Source: an uncultured Arenicella sp. (GTDB lineage: Bacteria > Pseudomonadota > Gammaproteobacteria > Arenicellales > Arenicellaceae). From it: 64,000 nucleotides of DNA. Shown here piece after piece: positions 8,425 to 17,400 of the stretch. A model generated the notes under the pieces. It saw nothing but the letters and a program-made list of their open reading frames with translations. It was not told the DNA's origin and searched no databases. Position numbers and translations under genes: made by a program. Numbering within the stretch: the first letter of the stretch is position 1; each line of letters starts with the position of its first letter. The stretch spans positions 110,443-174,442 of the forward strand of contig CALIVT010000009.1 of assembly GCA_938048185.1 (NCBI GenBank). Reading direction: 5' to 3'.

Positions 8425-9495
8425 GTGAACTCCCTATCAACTGAATTTGCTCCGCGACCTGTATTAGATTACCCATTTAACATGCGCTGGAGCCCAGAGC
8501 CTGGTGAACCCTTTAAGGTGGTTGATGGCGTATATTGGTTACGAGTACCGCTGCCTATCGCGCTTGATCACATTAATCTATGGCTGCTCGAAGATGACGA
8601 TGGGTGGGTTATTGTCGACTCGGGATTCGATGCCCCGATGTGCAGAGACGTTTGGAGTACCGTGTTTGCGACTGTCATTAAAACAATGCCTGTCAATAAA
8701 ATTATTATTACACACTTTCACCCAGATCATATTGGTTTGGCATCTTGGCTGGCTTTGCGGTGTAACTGCCCGGTGTTCATCACAAAAGGCGAATTCTATC
8801 ACTATCAAAGCATTGTTAACCGCGATGCCGAGACGTATCGAGAACAAGCGAATGCGTTTATCACAGAAATGGGTTACCCGCCCGAAATGAGTGAGAAGTT
8901 TGTCGAGTTTATGCAGAATGACGACAAACCCGCCGACGCGCGCGTGCAAGAGGCAATGTGCGAATTTATTCAAGACAACGATGAAATCGTAATTAATCAA
9001 CGTATTTGGAAAGTGGTGTCGGGCAACGGCCACTCGCCAGAGCATGCATGCCTTTATTGTCCGACGTTATCGACAATGATTTCGGGTGATCAGGCCATAC
9101 CGAGAATCTCGTCAAACGTCAGTGTGTATCCTTCGAACCGTCAAACAGACCCGCTTGGTGATTGGCTTAGTTCTTGTGAAAAACTGCGCGACACGATTCC
9201 TGATACAACTTTAATTTTACCGTCTCATCAAGAACCTTTTCGTGGCATTGTCGCGCGTATGCAGCAGCTTCTAGACGACCATTATGCGCAGCTTAATCGT
9301 TTGCGGTTGTCGATTGACGCGCCGATTTCGCCGGTCGAAGCCCGCGCTGTCTTGTTCGATCGAGAGCTTAATACCATCGAAACTCTACTGGCAACGGGTG
9401 AGACCTTAGCGCACCTAAACTATCTTTTGCATAGGGACGAGATATCAATGCGATACGATGACGACGGAGTTGCACGCTATCAGAAAAACCGCTGA
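8425..9495 (+). CDS. Metallo-beta-lactamase-fold hydrolase
   Basis: The 356-residue protein has the dinuclear metal motif THFHPDHIG (H97, H99, D101, H102). Later ligands are visible in SGNGHSPEHACLY and SGDQAIPRI, and a C-terminal His in LPSHQEPF. This is the glyoxalase II / MBL superfamily, with an extra C-terminal helical region. The start is uncertain. GTG 8425 keeps the LDYPF segment that resembles the N-terminus of related proteins; ATG 8482 is the alternative. The substrate is not evident. It stands alone, transcribed away from cysI. Confidence 0.85.
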   Translation: MNSLSTEFAPRPVLDYPFNMRWSPEPGEPFKVVDGVYWLRVPLPIALDHINLWLLEDDDGWVIVDSGFDAPMCRDVWSTVFATVIKTMPVNKIIITHFHPDHIGLASWLALRCNCPVFITKGEFYHYQSIVNRDAETYREQANAFITEMGYPPEMSEKFVEFMQNDDKPADARVQEAMCEFIQDNDEIVINQRIWKVVSGNGHSPEHACLYCPTLSTMISGDQAIPRISSNVSVYPSNRQTDPLGDWLSSCEKLRDTIPDTTLILPSHQEPFRGIVARMQQLLDDHYAQLNRLRLSIDAPISPVEARAVLFDRELNTIETLLATGETLAHLNYLLHRDEISMRYDDDGVARYQKNR

Positions 9496-9522
9496 CCACA
9501 GGTTTCTTAGAACGAAACAGTC

Positions 9523-10779
9523 TTAAAAACTCCCTCTTAGGCCACGATACACTTGGATGTCAACCTCCTGTTGACTGTTTCGCCGATCTCGCTGTGTATT
9601 CTTTTCATCCGCGTAAGCTTTAGCGCGTGCCACCACCATATCGGCTTTGTGCGCGTAGCGGCCCTTTTGTAACGAATTTTGAGTTAATAAATAGGCTTTG
9701 TGCAAATCTTTGAGGGCCGCGACATAATTGTTTTTTAGTTGGCGAATGCGGCTTCTAAGTTCGTAGAATTTTGGATCAGCGTCATGCAGCCTAATCGCGC
9801 GTTTGATGGCTTTATTGGCGATACGATATTCGCGGTCATCAAATGCTTTTTGCGCTAAGCGATATTGCATATAAGGGTTTCTAAGGCGCGCTCCGAGTGC
9901 GCGTTTTCCGAAATAATTGGCCCTAGAAACGTTCCCTCTATTTCGGTAAATTCGCTCTAAATTACTCGACGCCAAACTGTTTTGATCGCTAATTGAATAA
10001 GCGTTTAGGTAAATTTTTTCTGCCATTTCTATGTTACCGACACGTTTGAATGCAGCCCCTAAATTGATCCACATATCTGCATTTTCGGGGAACATCGATA
10101 CTGATAGCTTGAGGTAATGAAACGCGGCACTCATGTTGCCCGCTTGCAGTTCTTGTACACCGATATTACTGAACAGCAATGCGACGCCATGTTCTTTGTT
10201 GATAATTCGTTGTGGAAAGCCTGGGCGATATTCTTCCAGCGCTAAATCAAATATTTGAGTATGTCTTGGTGTCTTATAGACCACATTAACGTGCCGATAA
10301 AATACCAAATCTTCGAGCTCGTCCTCGCCCCAAATGTCGGGTAGGTCAACCTGGTTTAGCTCTAGCTCAATATCGAGCTCGGCAGCGAGTTCTATTAGCA
10401 ACAACGAGAAGCTTAGACAGTTTGCTCGACCTTCGGAAAAGGCTTGTGAGGGTGTAAGGTTTGCCTCGATATCATACTGCATGTTATGACCATCTGGGCG
10501 CATTAGCCAGCGAGCCAGCTTGCTGGCCGATCGATGCTTACTCGACGACTTGAAGTTGGCGCGCACCATATTACGAACATTGTCCCCCAAATAAAATATC
10601 GAGTCAGCCCTATGACTGTGTTCGTCTGGCAAGGACAATTTATAGTTAACGATAGACGCAAAATCTTTATCAGTATGGTCCAATTTTGGCGTGCTGGTGC
10701 AGCCGGTAACTAAGGCGCCGCCGCTGATCGCGATTGTCAGCAGTGCGAGCGTCTGCAGAGTTCTTAAAATGCTACGCAT
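9523..10779 (-). CDS. Lipoprotein with transglutaminase-like domain and TPR repeats
   Basis: The start is set at ATG 10779 because AAGGAGGT lies just upstream (about 10783-10790). The frame extends to 10857 but that N-terminus lacks a signal. The 418-residue product has a lipoprotein signal ending LVTGC (C27). A transglutaminase-like/cysteine-protease core follows, with candidate triad C121 (GRANCLSF), H163 (YRHVNVVY) and D178 (IFDLALE). Residues about 205-400 form TPR-like helical repeats. The family is usually an outer-membrane or periplasmic lipoprotein of unknown substrate. The gene is downstream of the subtilase on the same strand, but a terminator lies between them. Confidence 0.8.
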   Translation of the reverse strand: MRSILRTLQTLALLTIAISGGALVTGCTSTPKLDHTDKDFASIVNYKLSLPDEHSHRADSIFYLGDNVRNMVRANFKSSSKHRSASKLARWLMRPDGHNMQYDIEANLTPSQAFSEGRANCLSFSLLLIELAAELDIELELNQVDLPDIWGEDELEDLVFYRHVNVVYKTPRHTQIFDLALEEYRPGFPQRIINKEHGVALLFSNIGVQELQAGNMSAAFHYLKLSVSMFPENADMWINLGAAFKRVGNIEMAEKIYLNAYSISDQNSLASSNLERIYRNRGNVSRANYFGKRALGARLRNPYMQYRLAQKAFDDREYRIANKAIKRAIRLHDADPKFYELRSRIRQLKNNYVAALKDLHKAYLLTQNSLQKGRYAHKADMVVARAKAYADEKNTQRDRRNSQQEVDIQVYRGLRGSF

Positions 10780-10861
10780 AACAACCTCCTTCACACTAGA
10801 GCACCACCTTACTATAGATATTGCCCTGCGGGGAGTCGTTTTAACCGATAAAATCAAGGCG

Positions 10862-10892
10862 AAAAAAAGGCCAAGGGCGAACCCTTGGCCTT
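10862..10892 (-). terminator. Rho-independent terminator of the subtilase gene
   Basis: AAGGCCAAGGG (10867-10877) pairs perfectly with CCCTTGGCCTT (10882-10892), leaving a 4-nt loop. Read on the minus strand the 11-bp stem is followed by a run of seven T (10868-10862). It lies 27 bp past the stop of the large protease gene. Confidence 0.92.
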
Positions 10893-10918
10893 GCTACTAC
10901 TAACTAGATCGAGTCAGA

Positions 10919-13900
10919 TTACTGCGTATTTACGTCTAGAATCGTTCTATCAATTTCACCTTCATCGTCTTGATGCGAAATAATTCCAAGGTATCGACTG
11001 CCCGCGTTTAAGCCTTGATAGTCTAGAGTGATATTAGTAGAAACACCTAAACTGGCTGAACCTGGAGCACCCACCGTGGTATTACCGTTATCACCGGCAA
11101 CTAAACTTAACCACAATGTATAGCTAACCGTGTTGTCAGCCGAGCCAGCAGCAAAGAAATCGACGACAAACACATAGCCACCTGCAGCCGGGTTCTCTAA
11201 ATCGATGGTTTCGTTGCTTGTTGGGCCACCGCTTGAGGCGATTTGCGTAATCTCACCGAAGCTCTCGCAATCAGTCACGCTGAAGACGCGCATATCAAGG
11301 TCGTCTTGACCTGGAGTCGATGTGTCTTCATCGAACAATGCCATGCGAATATGGTCGGACGCCGGTAAGTCAAAGCAAACCAAGTTGAGCTGGTTTTCCG
11401 TGTCTACGGAAATTGTATCAGCAATGGCAGCCGACTCGGAAAGACCTGCAAAGCCCGCGTTATAGACTCCTTCGTAACCGAAAGCAACGGGTACGGTAAT
11501 GTTGCCACTCGCCGTTGATGTACCGTCTGGAGACTCAATAATTACCGCTTGACTATCAATTTCACTCTCAGTCGCTAGAGCAACGGGGCGCACCGCGATG
11601 GGGCTGCGAACTTCCTTAGCCATCCGGTTTTTACGGTGATGCCTGTTTCTATAGCCATGTCGATAACCGTAAGCAAAGCTATAACGATGACCGTAATAGT
11701 CTTGGTCGGCTAAATAGCGATAACCACCGTTATAACCGCGGCCGTAGCCGTAATAGTAATCACCATAAACGTAATACCCTACGTAGTAGAGGTAGCGATA
11801 AAAGCTACGACGTTTCTTCCCTCTCTCAACCCAGGTTACCGAACCGAACGCAAATTCATTTAAGTTCGCGTCATCTTGCGCCGCAAACGAAATCGTGTAG
11901 TCGGCGGACTCGCCGGGGCGCAAACTCAAACGCCGTGGGCTTACTGTAACGTCTATCCCTTCTGGTGCGTCAACCACTGCTTTATAACGAGTAGCAGATT
12001 GACGACGGCGATAAGGGTTTTCCTCCGCGACACTTGTTACCGTTCTGGTAACAGTTTGAGTGCCGACCAATTCGCCAACACCAATCGATGGTAAATTAAG
12101 TTCACTGCCGTCAAACGAACGGCCTTCAAGTGCGAGGAAATCACACACCGCGTCGTCGACTACTTGTACATTATTGCCGCATGAAAACGCAGCGTAGTCG
12201 CCCAAACTCGCGTCATACACCAAACCGGGTTCAAACGTGTCGTTGGGTACAACATGACCGGCACCAATTTCAAATGGCGTGGCTGGCGCAGTGCTAAATT
12301 GAGCGGTTAGATCTTGACGTGCGGTGGTCATCATCGCCGAGCGAGCCATGGCAGGCGTCCAGGTCGGATGCGCTTGTTTGATAAGCGCTAAAACGCCTGC
12401 AACGTGTGGGCTTGAAAACGATGTACCACTGATAAATTGTTGCGAGTTAACACCGCTTGATCCGCGTGCCTCGTCCGCATTTTCGGTCGTGGTTTCGGCA
12501 CTTAGAATATTGACACCGGGAGCAACAACGTCGGGCTTAATGATATCTAAGGCGCCGCCGTTAGGGCCGCGTGATGAAAAATCGACTACTTGATTTACCA
12601 AGGTAACTTGATTTTCACTGTCAAGCGTTACCGCTGCGCCCGTCACGTTAGCAAGCGCATCACCGTCTTCGAAGCCAATCATTACACCGGCTATCGCACG
12701 CTCGGGAGCCAAGCCGCCCATTACAAATGGGTTTTGGCGATCTGGGGCGGTGCCATCGTTATACACAACTATCGCGGTTGCGCCAGCGGCTTCTGCATTC
12801 GCGTATTTATCGTCGAATCCGCAAGCACCGCGGATTACCAGCGCGATATTGCCGGCTATTGCGTCAGCATTAGTAAGCGCTTCACAGCCATTGGCTGGCT
12901 CGGCAATCGCTACGCTACCTGAGATTGGGTCAATGTCGTTGAGTAATATTGGGCCTGCACCTTCAACTGCAGTAACGGAGCCTGCTACAGATGCGGGCGC
13001 GTCAACTTGCAAGCCGAGTGCAAAATTTTGGTCGTCGTTAACCGCACCTACTGACGTGATCCATGGCACTACTGCTGGAGAGCCAACAGTTTGAAGATCA
13101 GGACCAGAGTTACCGGCAGAGGTGGCAACGTGTACACCTGCATTCGCCGCAAACAAGAATGCGATTGCATCTAAGCTACCGAAAGACGTTGATGATCCGC
13201 CAATTGAGAAGTTGATAACGTCAACGCCGTCAGCCACTGCTTGGTCAATCGCAGCCATTGAGTCGGCATTGGCACAACCATCGTCTTCTTCATTGGCAGG
13301 GGTTGCTGGGTCATCCACTGCTGGGCCGTCCCAACACACCTTATAGGCGGCGATGCGTGCGCGTGGAGCAACGCCAGACATAACGTCTTCGCCAACTTCT
13401 TCGCCGTCAATAATTGCCTGCACGCCATAGTTTCCGGCCGCGTTCGAGGCGGCAGCTGAACCATGACCGTTGTCATCTCTAGCTGAGAGTGAAGAGCCTG
13501 CGGCAAGTGCTACCGCTGGATCGGCGCCGCGTAAAAAAGCGGCAGAAAAGCTGCGTGCGCCAAGAATTTTGTTGTTACACGTAAACGGCACGTCCAACGG
13601 GTTGAACGCGGTATTACCAAAGTCGCAGGTGTCTCCGCTCCAGCCTGAAGGCGGCGCGCCAAACGGGATCTTGCGACCACGGTCACCACGTTTTGGCGTT
13701 GGCACATCAGCAAAGCTTGGGTTTTCAGGGTCGATACCGGAGTCTAAAATACCGACAATTACGTCTTCTCCGGTGTAGCCTTGGCGCCAAGATGAGAACC
13801 GGCCTCTATTCAGCTCGAGAAACTTGCGAGTGCTGTCGGTGTCCATTTGTTGCAACTCGTCTCGCGTGACTCGTAATACGTTTGGCTCGTTACGCATCAG

Positions 13901-14326
13901 CTCGGCTTCGGCTGCCGACATTGTTACTGCCATGCCGTTAAACGCAAGTGTGTATTCGTAGATCTTATTGCTTTTATCCACGCCACAGTTTTCGAGCGAC
14001 TGATCGTGCATGTTGCCAAGAAATGCGCGATAACTCTGTACCGCGGAACTTTGCATATTGATTTTCTGGCCGCTCTCGGGCTTAGTCGCAACAAGGGCGT
14101 TAGAGCCAGAAAAATTAAGTGCGGGCTGATCTTTGAATTGAACAATATAGACGTCGGCTTTACGTTTGACGGCAGTGGCCGCAGGGATCGAGCTGGCATT
14201 GTTGCTACTTGCGGCGCGACCTTGTTCGAGCACTGAGTTAGCGGCAAATGTGTTGCCTGCGGCAAGGGACACTAAGGCGCAAAAGCCGATGGTCGATACC
14301 TTGATTGATGAGATTATATTTCTCAT
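10919..14326 (-). CDS. Secreted S8 subtilase with I9 propeptide, PA domain and Tyr-rich insertion
   Basis: The 1135-residue product begins with a signal peptide (about 1-29). An inhibitor I9 propeptide (about 58-160) follows, then the peptidase S8 core with Asp195 (GILDSGID), His288 (DDNGHGS), oxyanion Asn406 (SAGNSGPD) and Ser636 (SGTSFSSPHVAG). A PA domain is inserted at about 440-575. A fibronectin-like C-terminal module (about 750-920) is interrupted by a Tyr/Gly/Arg-rich stretch at 841-901. The last 200 residues resemble a pre-peptidase C-terminal type beta domain (MALFDEDTSTPGQ, DNTVSYTLW). It should act outside the cell on proteins. GGAGAACC precedes ATG 14326, and a strong terminator follows. 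Confidence 0.93.
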   Translation of the reverse strand: MRNIISSIKVSTIGFCALVSLAAGNTFAANSVLEQGRAASSNNASSIPAATAVKRKADVYIVQFKDQPALNFSGSNALVATKPESGQKINMQSSAVQSYRAFLGNMHDQSLENCGVDKSNKIYEYTLAFNGMAVTMSAAEAELMRNEPNVLRVTRDELQQMDTDSTRKFLELNRGRFSSWRQGYTGEDVIVGILDSGIDPENPSFADVPTPKRGDRGRKIPFGAPPSGWSGDTCDFGNTAFNPLDVPFTCNNKILGARSFSAAFLRGADPAVALAAGSSLSARDDNGHGSAAASNAAGNYGVQAIIDGEEVGEDVMSGVAPRARIAAYKVCWDGPAVDDPATPANEEDDGCANADSMAAIDQAVADGVDVINFSIGGSSTSFGSLDAIAFLFAANAGVHVATSAGNSGPDLQTVGSPAVVPWITSVGAVNDDQNFALGLQVDAPASVAGSVTAVEGAGPILLNDIDPISGSVAIAEPANGCEALTNADAIAGNIALVIRGACGFDDKYANAEAAGATAIVVYNDGTAPDRQNPFVMGGLAPERAIAGVMIGFEDGDALANVTGAAVTLDSENQVTLVNQVVDFSSRGPNGGALDIIKPDVVAPGVNILSAETTTENADEARGSSGVNSQQFISGTSFSSPHVAGVLALIKQAHPTWTPAMARSAMMTTARQDLTAQFSTAPATPFEIGAGHVVPNDTFEPGLVYDASLGDYAAFSCGNNVQVVDDAVCDFLALEGRSFDGSELNLPSIGVGELVGTQTVTRTVTSVAEENPYRRRQSATRYKAVVDAPEGIDVTVSPRRLSLRPGESADYTISFAAQDDANLNEFAFGSVTWVERGKKRRSFYRYLYYVGYYVYGDYYYGYGRGYNGGYRYLADQDYYGHRYSFAYGYRHGYRNRHHRKNRMAKEVRSPIAVRPVALATESEIDSQAVIIESPDGTSTASGNITVPVAFGYEGVYNAGFAGLSESAAIADTISVDTENQLNLVCFDLPASDHIRMALFDEDTSTPGQDDLDMRVFSVTDCESFGEITQIASSGGPTSNETIDLENPAAGGYVFVVDFFAAGSADNTVSYTLWLSLVAGDNGNTTVGAPGSASLGVSTNITLDYQGLNAGSRYLGIISHQDDEGEIDRTILDVNTQ
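11624..11806 (-). other. Coding segment for a Tyr/Gly-rich low-complexity insertion in the subtilase
   Basis: Residues 841-901 of the protease contain 20 tyrosines, many glycines and a basic end (RNRHHRKNR). The flanks FGSVTWVERG and VRSPIAVRPVAL are normally adjacent strands of a subtilase C-terminal domain, so this is a loop insertion. No frameshift is seen. Confidence 0.85.
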
Positions 14327-14453
14327 AGTTTTGGTTCTCCGTTTAAATATGGTTAGTTGAACAGCACAACCAAAATTAATAGGGCGGTTGATCGTTCAAA
14401 GTTGTGAGCTTGGAGAAAGCGCTTTAAAACGCATCACGAAAGGCTTTCAGAAA

Positions 14454-14495
14454 AACTAATGGCAATAGCGTTTGCAACTAATGGCAATAGTGTTT
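14454..14495. repeat. Two 20-bp direct repeats with one mismatch, 22-bp period
   Basis: AACTAATGGCAATAGCGTTT (14454-14473) and AACTAATGGCAATAGTGTTT (14476-14495) are separated by two bases. They lie about 130 bp upstream of the subtilase start, which fits a duplicated regulator site or a replication-slippage duplication. Confidence 0.8.
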
Positions 14496-14674
14496 CTAAA
14501 AGAATTATCGAATAAAGGTATAGAGGAAGGTAAACAGTGAATCGTAGATACCAAAAAAAGTTGCGTGGAATGGCACGCGTTGGGTAGCAAAAATCACACA
14601 CCAGAACGCTCAGAACAAGAAAACACTTGTTTCGAGCCTAACTGATACTTGTTTACTTTCCCCTACCCAATCTT

Positions 14675-14710
14675 CTCTAAACACTGCGGGGAGCGGCGTT
14701 TAGAGCTTTT
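14675..14710 (+). other. Hairpin with short T-run in intergenic region
   Basis: CTCTAAAC (14675-14682) pairs with GTTTAGAG (14698-14705), and CTTTT follows. An inner CTGC/GCGG stem (one T-G wobble) is possible. No plus-strand gene lies upstream to terminate, so it could end a small RNA or be a leader structure. Confidence 0.3.
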
Positions 14711-14807
14711 ACGTTCTTTCAAGAACAAATTCACTGTAGACATGTTACTGCTTGTTAGGCGATACGGCAAGTATATAATTGACCGAAATTAACGATTGGA
14801 GAGAGTC

Positions 14808-15164
14808 ATGAACCAACATGAAAAATTAAATTATTTGGAATACGCCGCCAAAGATTTAAGTGCCACCAAAACGTTTTTTGAAACTGTATTTGCTTGGCAA
14901 TTTACCGATTATGGGCCTGAGTACACGTCCTTCGACGACCAAGGGTTAGTGGGCGGTTTTTATAAAGCGAACCTATGCAGTAATAGCGACCTCGGTAGTG
15001 CATTGACTATTTTTTACAGTAAAGATATCGAGGCAACCCTGGCGAAGGTGGAGGCAGCGGGCGGGATCATCGTGAAGCCAACGTTTGATTTTCCTGGTGG
15101 CCGCCGGTTTCACTTTACCGAACCATCGGGCAACGAGTTTGCGGTATGGGCTGATCCGGCCTAG
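14808..15164 (+). CDS. VOC (glyoxalase/bleomycin-resistance-like) family protein
   Basis: The start is ATG 14808, which follows GGAGAGAG; the frame opens slightly earlier at a TTG that overlaps this site. The 118-residue product is a single VOC domain: KLNYLEYAAKDLSATKTFFETVF at the start, a central GGFYK strand, and RRFHFTEPSGNEFAVWAD at the end. Members bind a metal and small substrates; this subfamily is often annotated as a lactoylglutathione-lyase relative without a proven reaction. The gene is monocistronic. Confidence 0.88.
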   Translation: MNQHEKLNYLEYAAKDLSATKTFFETVFAWQFTDYGPEYTSFDDQGLVGGFYKANLCSNSDLGSALTIFYSKDIEATLAKVEAAGGIIVKPTFDFPGGRRFHFTEPSGNEFAVWADPA

Positions 15165-15179
15165 CGAGTAGTGCTTATC

Positions 15180-15229
15180 TTAGGTTTAACGAATGACTGT
15201 TTTCTTAGATTTAACGAATGACTGTTTTC
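15180..15229. repeat. 25-bp tandem duplication spanning the mipA stop codon
   Basis: Two 25-bp units (15180-15204, 15205-15229) differ at one base, and a third partial copy follows. The second copy encodes the last residues (KKTVIR) and stop of the minus-strand MipA-like gene, so the duplication lies at its 3' end. Confidence 0.85.
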
Positions 15230-16095
15230 TTAGATTTAAATAGATACTTACTGAAGATCAAACCAACTGACACGCCATCACTTGTTTCAACAAGCGGTGA
15301 GTCTTCAAAACTTGCCCCGCTAATATTTTCATAGCGAATAAACCAAACCCATAGTCGGTCCTTATCATTCGAGCGTAGACTGAGTAATAGTCGTGAGCCT
15401 GAGTAGCCGCTGTCAGCCTCGTAGGCTGGGCGGCTCTCGGTTGCGAATTCCGGGGCTACGCCATAATACAAATTTTGATAGTCGCTGGTACCAAACTGTG
15501 GCCCGAATGCCATGCCCGCTCGCCATTTTTTTTTGCCCCAATCAAAATCGCGAAAGTACGTGATATTGGGTGCGAAGGTAAAGCCAGATTCGTCCAAACC
15601 GTTACTGCCAACACCGATGCTCGCGCGCACTGGGAGGTTAAGCAGCCATTGGTCATGATCGCCTTCGGCAAGTTTTACCTCTAACGATGGTCCTACTTGC
15701 AAACGACTGTCAACGTCTGGCATACCGGCGCGCAGGTCAACATCGTCGCTGTCAACCGCCAGGTTAAAATCTAAGCTCAAGTCGAGTTTGAAGCGTTCGT
15801 TATTGAGCAGTTCGGCACGCACGCCTTCGTCATCTGATTTTAAAACGTTGCCACGATAAACGGGCACCGGCACTGGAAAAGCAAAGCTACGCGTTTGCTT
15901 GGTGCCGACGTAATAGGGTTGATGCAGGGCGCCAATGCCTAAGCCCAGCTCCCAAAGCGGTAATTCTTCAGCTGAACTAATTTGTCCTGATCCAAGCACG
16001 ACTAACCCTAAAAAGAAAACCTTAGTTTGGCGGCACCTTAGGTAATTTACATACTTCGACCGTTTGATGTGTGACACTAACAACTTTTTAAACAT
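15211..16095 (-). CDS. MipA/OmpV family outer membrane protein
   Basis: The 294-residue product has a long basic N-region and a hydrophobic segment (about 25-42), then the MipA/OmpV pattern: WELGLGIGALHQPYYVG, FPVPVPVYRG, alternating strands, and a C-terminal half ending in GVSVGLIFSKYLF. It is predicted to be an outer-membrane beta barrel or scaffold. MipA in E. coli links MltA and PBP1B, but most family members have no assigned partner. The gene faces the VOC gene. Confidence 0.82.
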   Translation of the reverse strand: MFKKLLVSHIKRSKYVNYLRCRQTKVFFLGLVVLGSGQISSAEELPLWELGLGIGALHQPYYVGTKQTRSFAFPVPVPVYRGNVLKSDDEGVRAELLNNERFKLDLSLDFNLAVDSDDVDLRAGMPDVDSRLQVGPSLEVKLAEGDHDQWLLNLPVRASIGVGSNGLDESGFTFAPNITYFRDFDWGKKKWRAGMAFGPQFGTSDYQNLYYGVAPEFATESRPAYEADSGYSGSRLLLSLRSNDKDRLWVWFIRYENISGASFEDSPLVETSDGVSVGLIFSKYLFKSKKTVIR

Positions 16096-16230
16096 TAATA
16101 ATGACGCGGATATTGACTAGTTTGCTCGGACCATCAGTCTAACTTTGATAGAATGTGAAAGCTATGCTCAATCTCTTATTGCTTACGCGCGCTGTGCGCG
16201 ACAACTCAGCTTGCTTAGCTATTTAATCGT

Positions 16231-17400
16231 ATGGATATCCGCTTACTCGACTACCAATCTACCTCGGCTGCAGGTATTAACCTAAGTAATTTGCGTGACT
16301 CTATCGATCGACAAAAAAGCGGTCTAAGGCCTAATGATTTGGCTGGTTCTGATATTAACACTTGGATTGGTCGTGTTAGTGCAGTCGACAACATAGAGCT
16401 CGGAGAATGGCAAAGCAGGAATAACGCGCTAGCAAAATTAGGTTACGAGCAAGGCGACATTCAGGCCAATGTCGAGGCGCTTAAGCAACAGTATCGGCCG
16501 TCACGTCTGGGCATAGTAATGGGGTCGAGTACGTCGAGTATTGATCGCACTGAAACCGCGTATCAGCATTTAGAAGATGGCGCTTTGTCGCGTGATTATA
16601 AACAAGCAAACGTCCATAACCCTCACGCGCCCAGTTTGTTTGTCGCGCATTTAAGCGGTATTACTGGGCCAGCCGTAACCATTAATACCGCCTGCTCGTC
16701 CAGCGCCAAAGTATTTGCGACTGGCGCCCGTTGGCTAGCTGCTGGCTTGGTCGATGCGGTGTTGGTGGGTGGCGTCGACACTCTTTGTTTGAGCGTGTTA
16801 CACGGCTTTGATTCCTTGCAACTGGTTTCGGAAAATCAGTGTAGGCCCTTAGATCAGGCACGCGATGGTATTAACCTAGGTGAAGCCTCGGGGTACTCTA
16901 TTTTGGTGCGCGGCGATGATGGCCACGCCGACACCGGGGTTCGCTTATTAGGGTATGGTGAAAGCTCCGATGCGCATCATATGTCGCACCCGCATCCTGA
17001 TGGCTTGGGGGCGAAGCTGGCGATGCAACAAGCGCTGGCGATGTCGAGCCTACGCGCAGAGCAAATTGACTATATAAACTTACACGGAACCTCGAGCCGG
17101 GCAAATGATTTGATAGAAGGCCGACTGGTGGCGAGCATGTACCCAAGCAGCACTCAGGTTTCGAGCACCAAAGCCTGGATGGGGCATACCTTAGGCGCCG
17201 CCGGTATTACCGAAGCCTTGATCGCTGTGGATGCACTAAAGCGTGGAGTGATCCCCGGCTCTATGAACTTAAACGAACTCGATCATGAACTGTGTATATC
17301 GGTTAGCGCTGATAACATGGAACGTGACATGAGTTATGTGATGTCTAATTCGTTTGGCTTTGGTGGCAACAATTGCTGCCTAGTGTTTGGGAGCGCCTAA
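16231..17400 (+). CDS. Beta-ketoacyl-ACP synthase of the pigment cluster (first ketosynthase)
   Basis: The 389-residue thiolase-fold enzyme has a complete Cys-His-His set: C155 (NTACSSS), H285 (LHGTSS) and H319 (MGHTLGAAG). It ends with the FabF-type SNSFGFGGNN. It should catalyse decarboxylative condensation of malonyl-ACP onto the growing aryl polyene chain. The next gene starts on its stop codon (TAATG at 17398-17402) and lacks the active Cys, which fits a ketosynthase / chain-length-factor heterodimer. It opens the plus-strand arm. No strong Shine-Dalgarno precedes ATG 16231. Confidence 0.92.
   Translation: MDIRLLDYQSTSAAGINLSNLRDSIDRQKSGLRPNDLAGSDINTWIGRVSAVDNIELGEWQSRNNALAKLGYEQGDIQANVEALKQQYRPSRLGIVMGSSTSSIDRTETAYQHLEDGALSRDYKQANVHNPHAPSLFVAHLSGITGPAVTINTACSSSAKVFATGARWLAAGLVDAVLVGGVDTLCLSVLHGFDSLQLVSENQCRPLDQARDGINLGEASGYSILVRGDDGHADTGVRLLGYGESSDAHHMSHPHPDGLGAKLAMQQALAMSSLRAEQIDYINLHGTSSRANDLIEGRLVASMYPSSTQVSSTKAWMGHTLGAAGITEALIAVDALKRGVIPGSMNLNELDHELCISVSADNMERDMSYVMSNSFGFGGNNCCLVFGSA

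Larger units (their letters stand above)
14327..14807. other. 481-bp intergenic region between subtilase and VOC gene
   Basis: The gap holds the subtilase promoter on the minus strand and the VOC gene promoter on the plus strand. Visible structure is a pair of near-identical 20-bp direct repeats (14454-14495) and a hairpin (14675-14705). No convincing gene is present. GGAGAG at about 14797 is the VOC ribosome binding site. Confidence 0.6.

Noticed and set aside
10780..10857. N-terminal extension of the TPR lipoprotein (start at 10857)
   Set aside because: The strong ribosome binding site and lipoprotein signal place the start at 10779.
12750..14360. Several long open frames on the plus strand opposite the subtilase gene
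   Set aside because: They lack ribosome binding sites and recognisable domains and lie inside a strongly supported protease gene on the other strand.
14675..14705. Intrinsic terminator on the plus strand
   Set aside because: There is no plus-strand gene upstream and the T-run is only four bases, so it is left as an unassigned hairpin.
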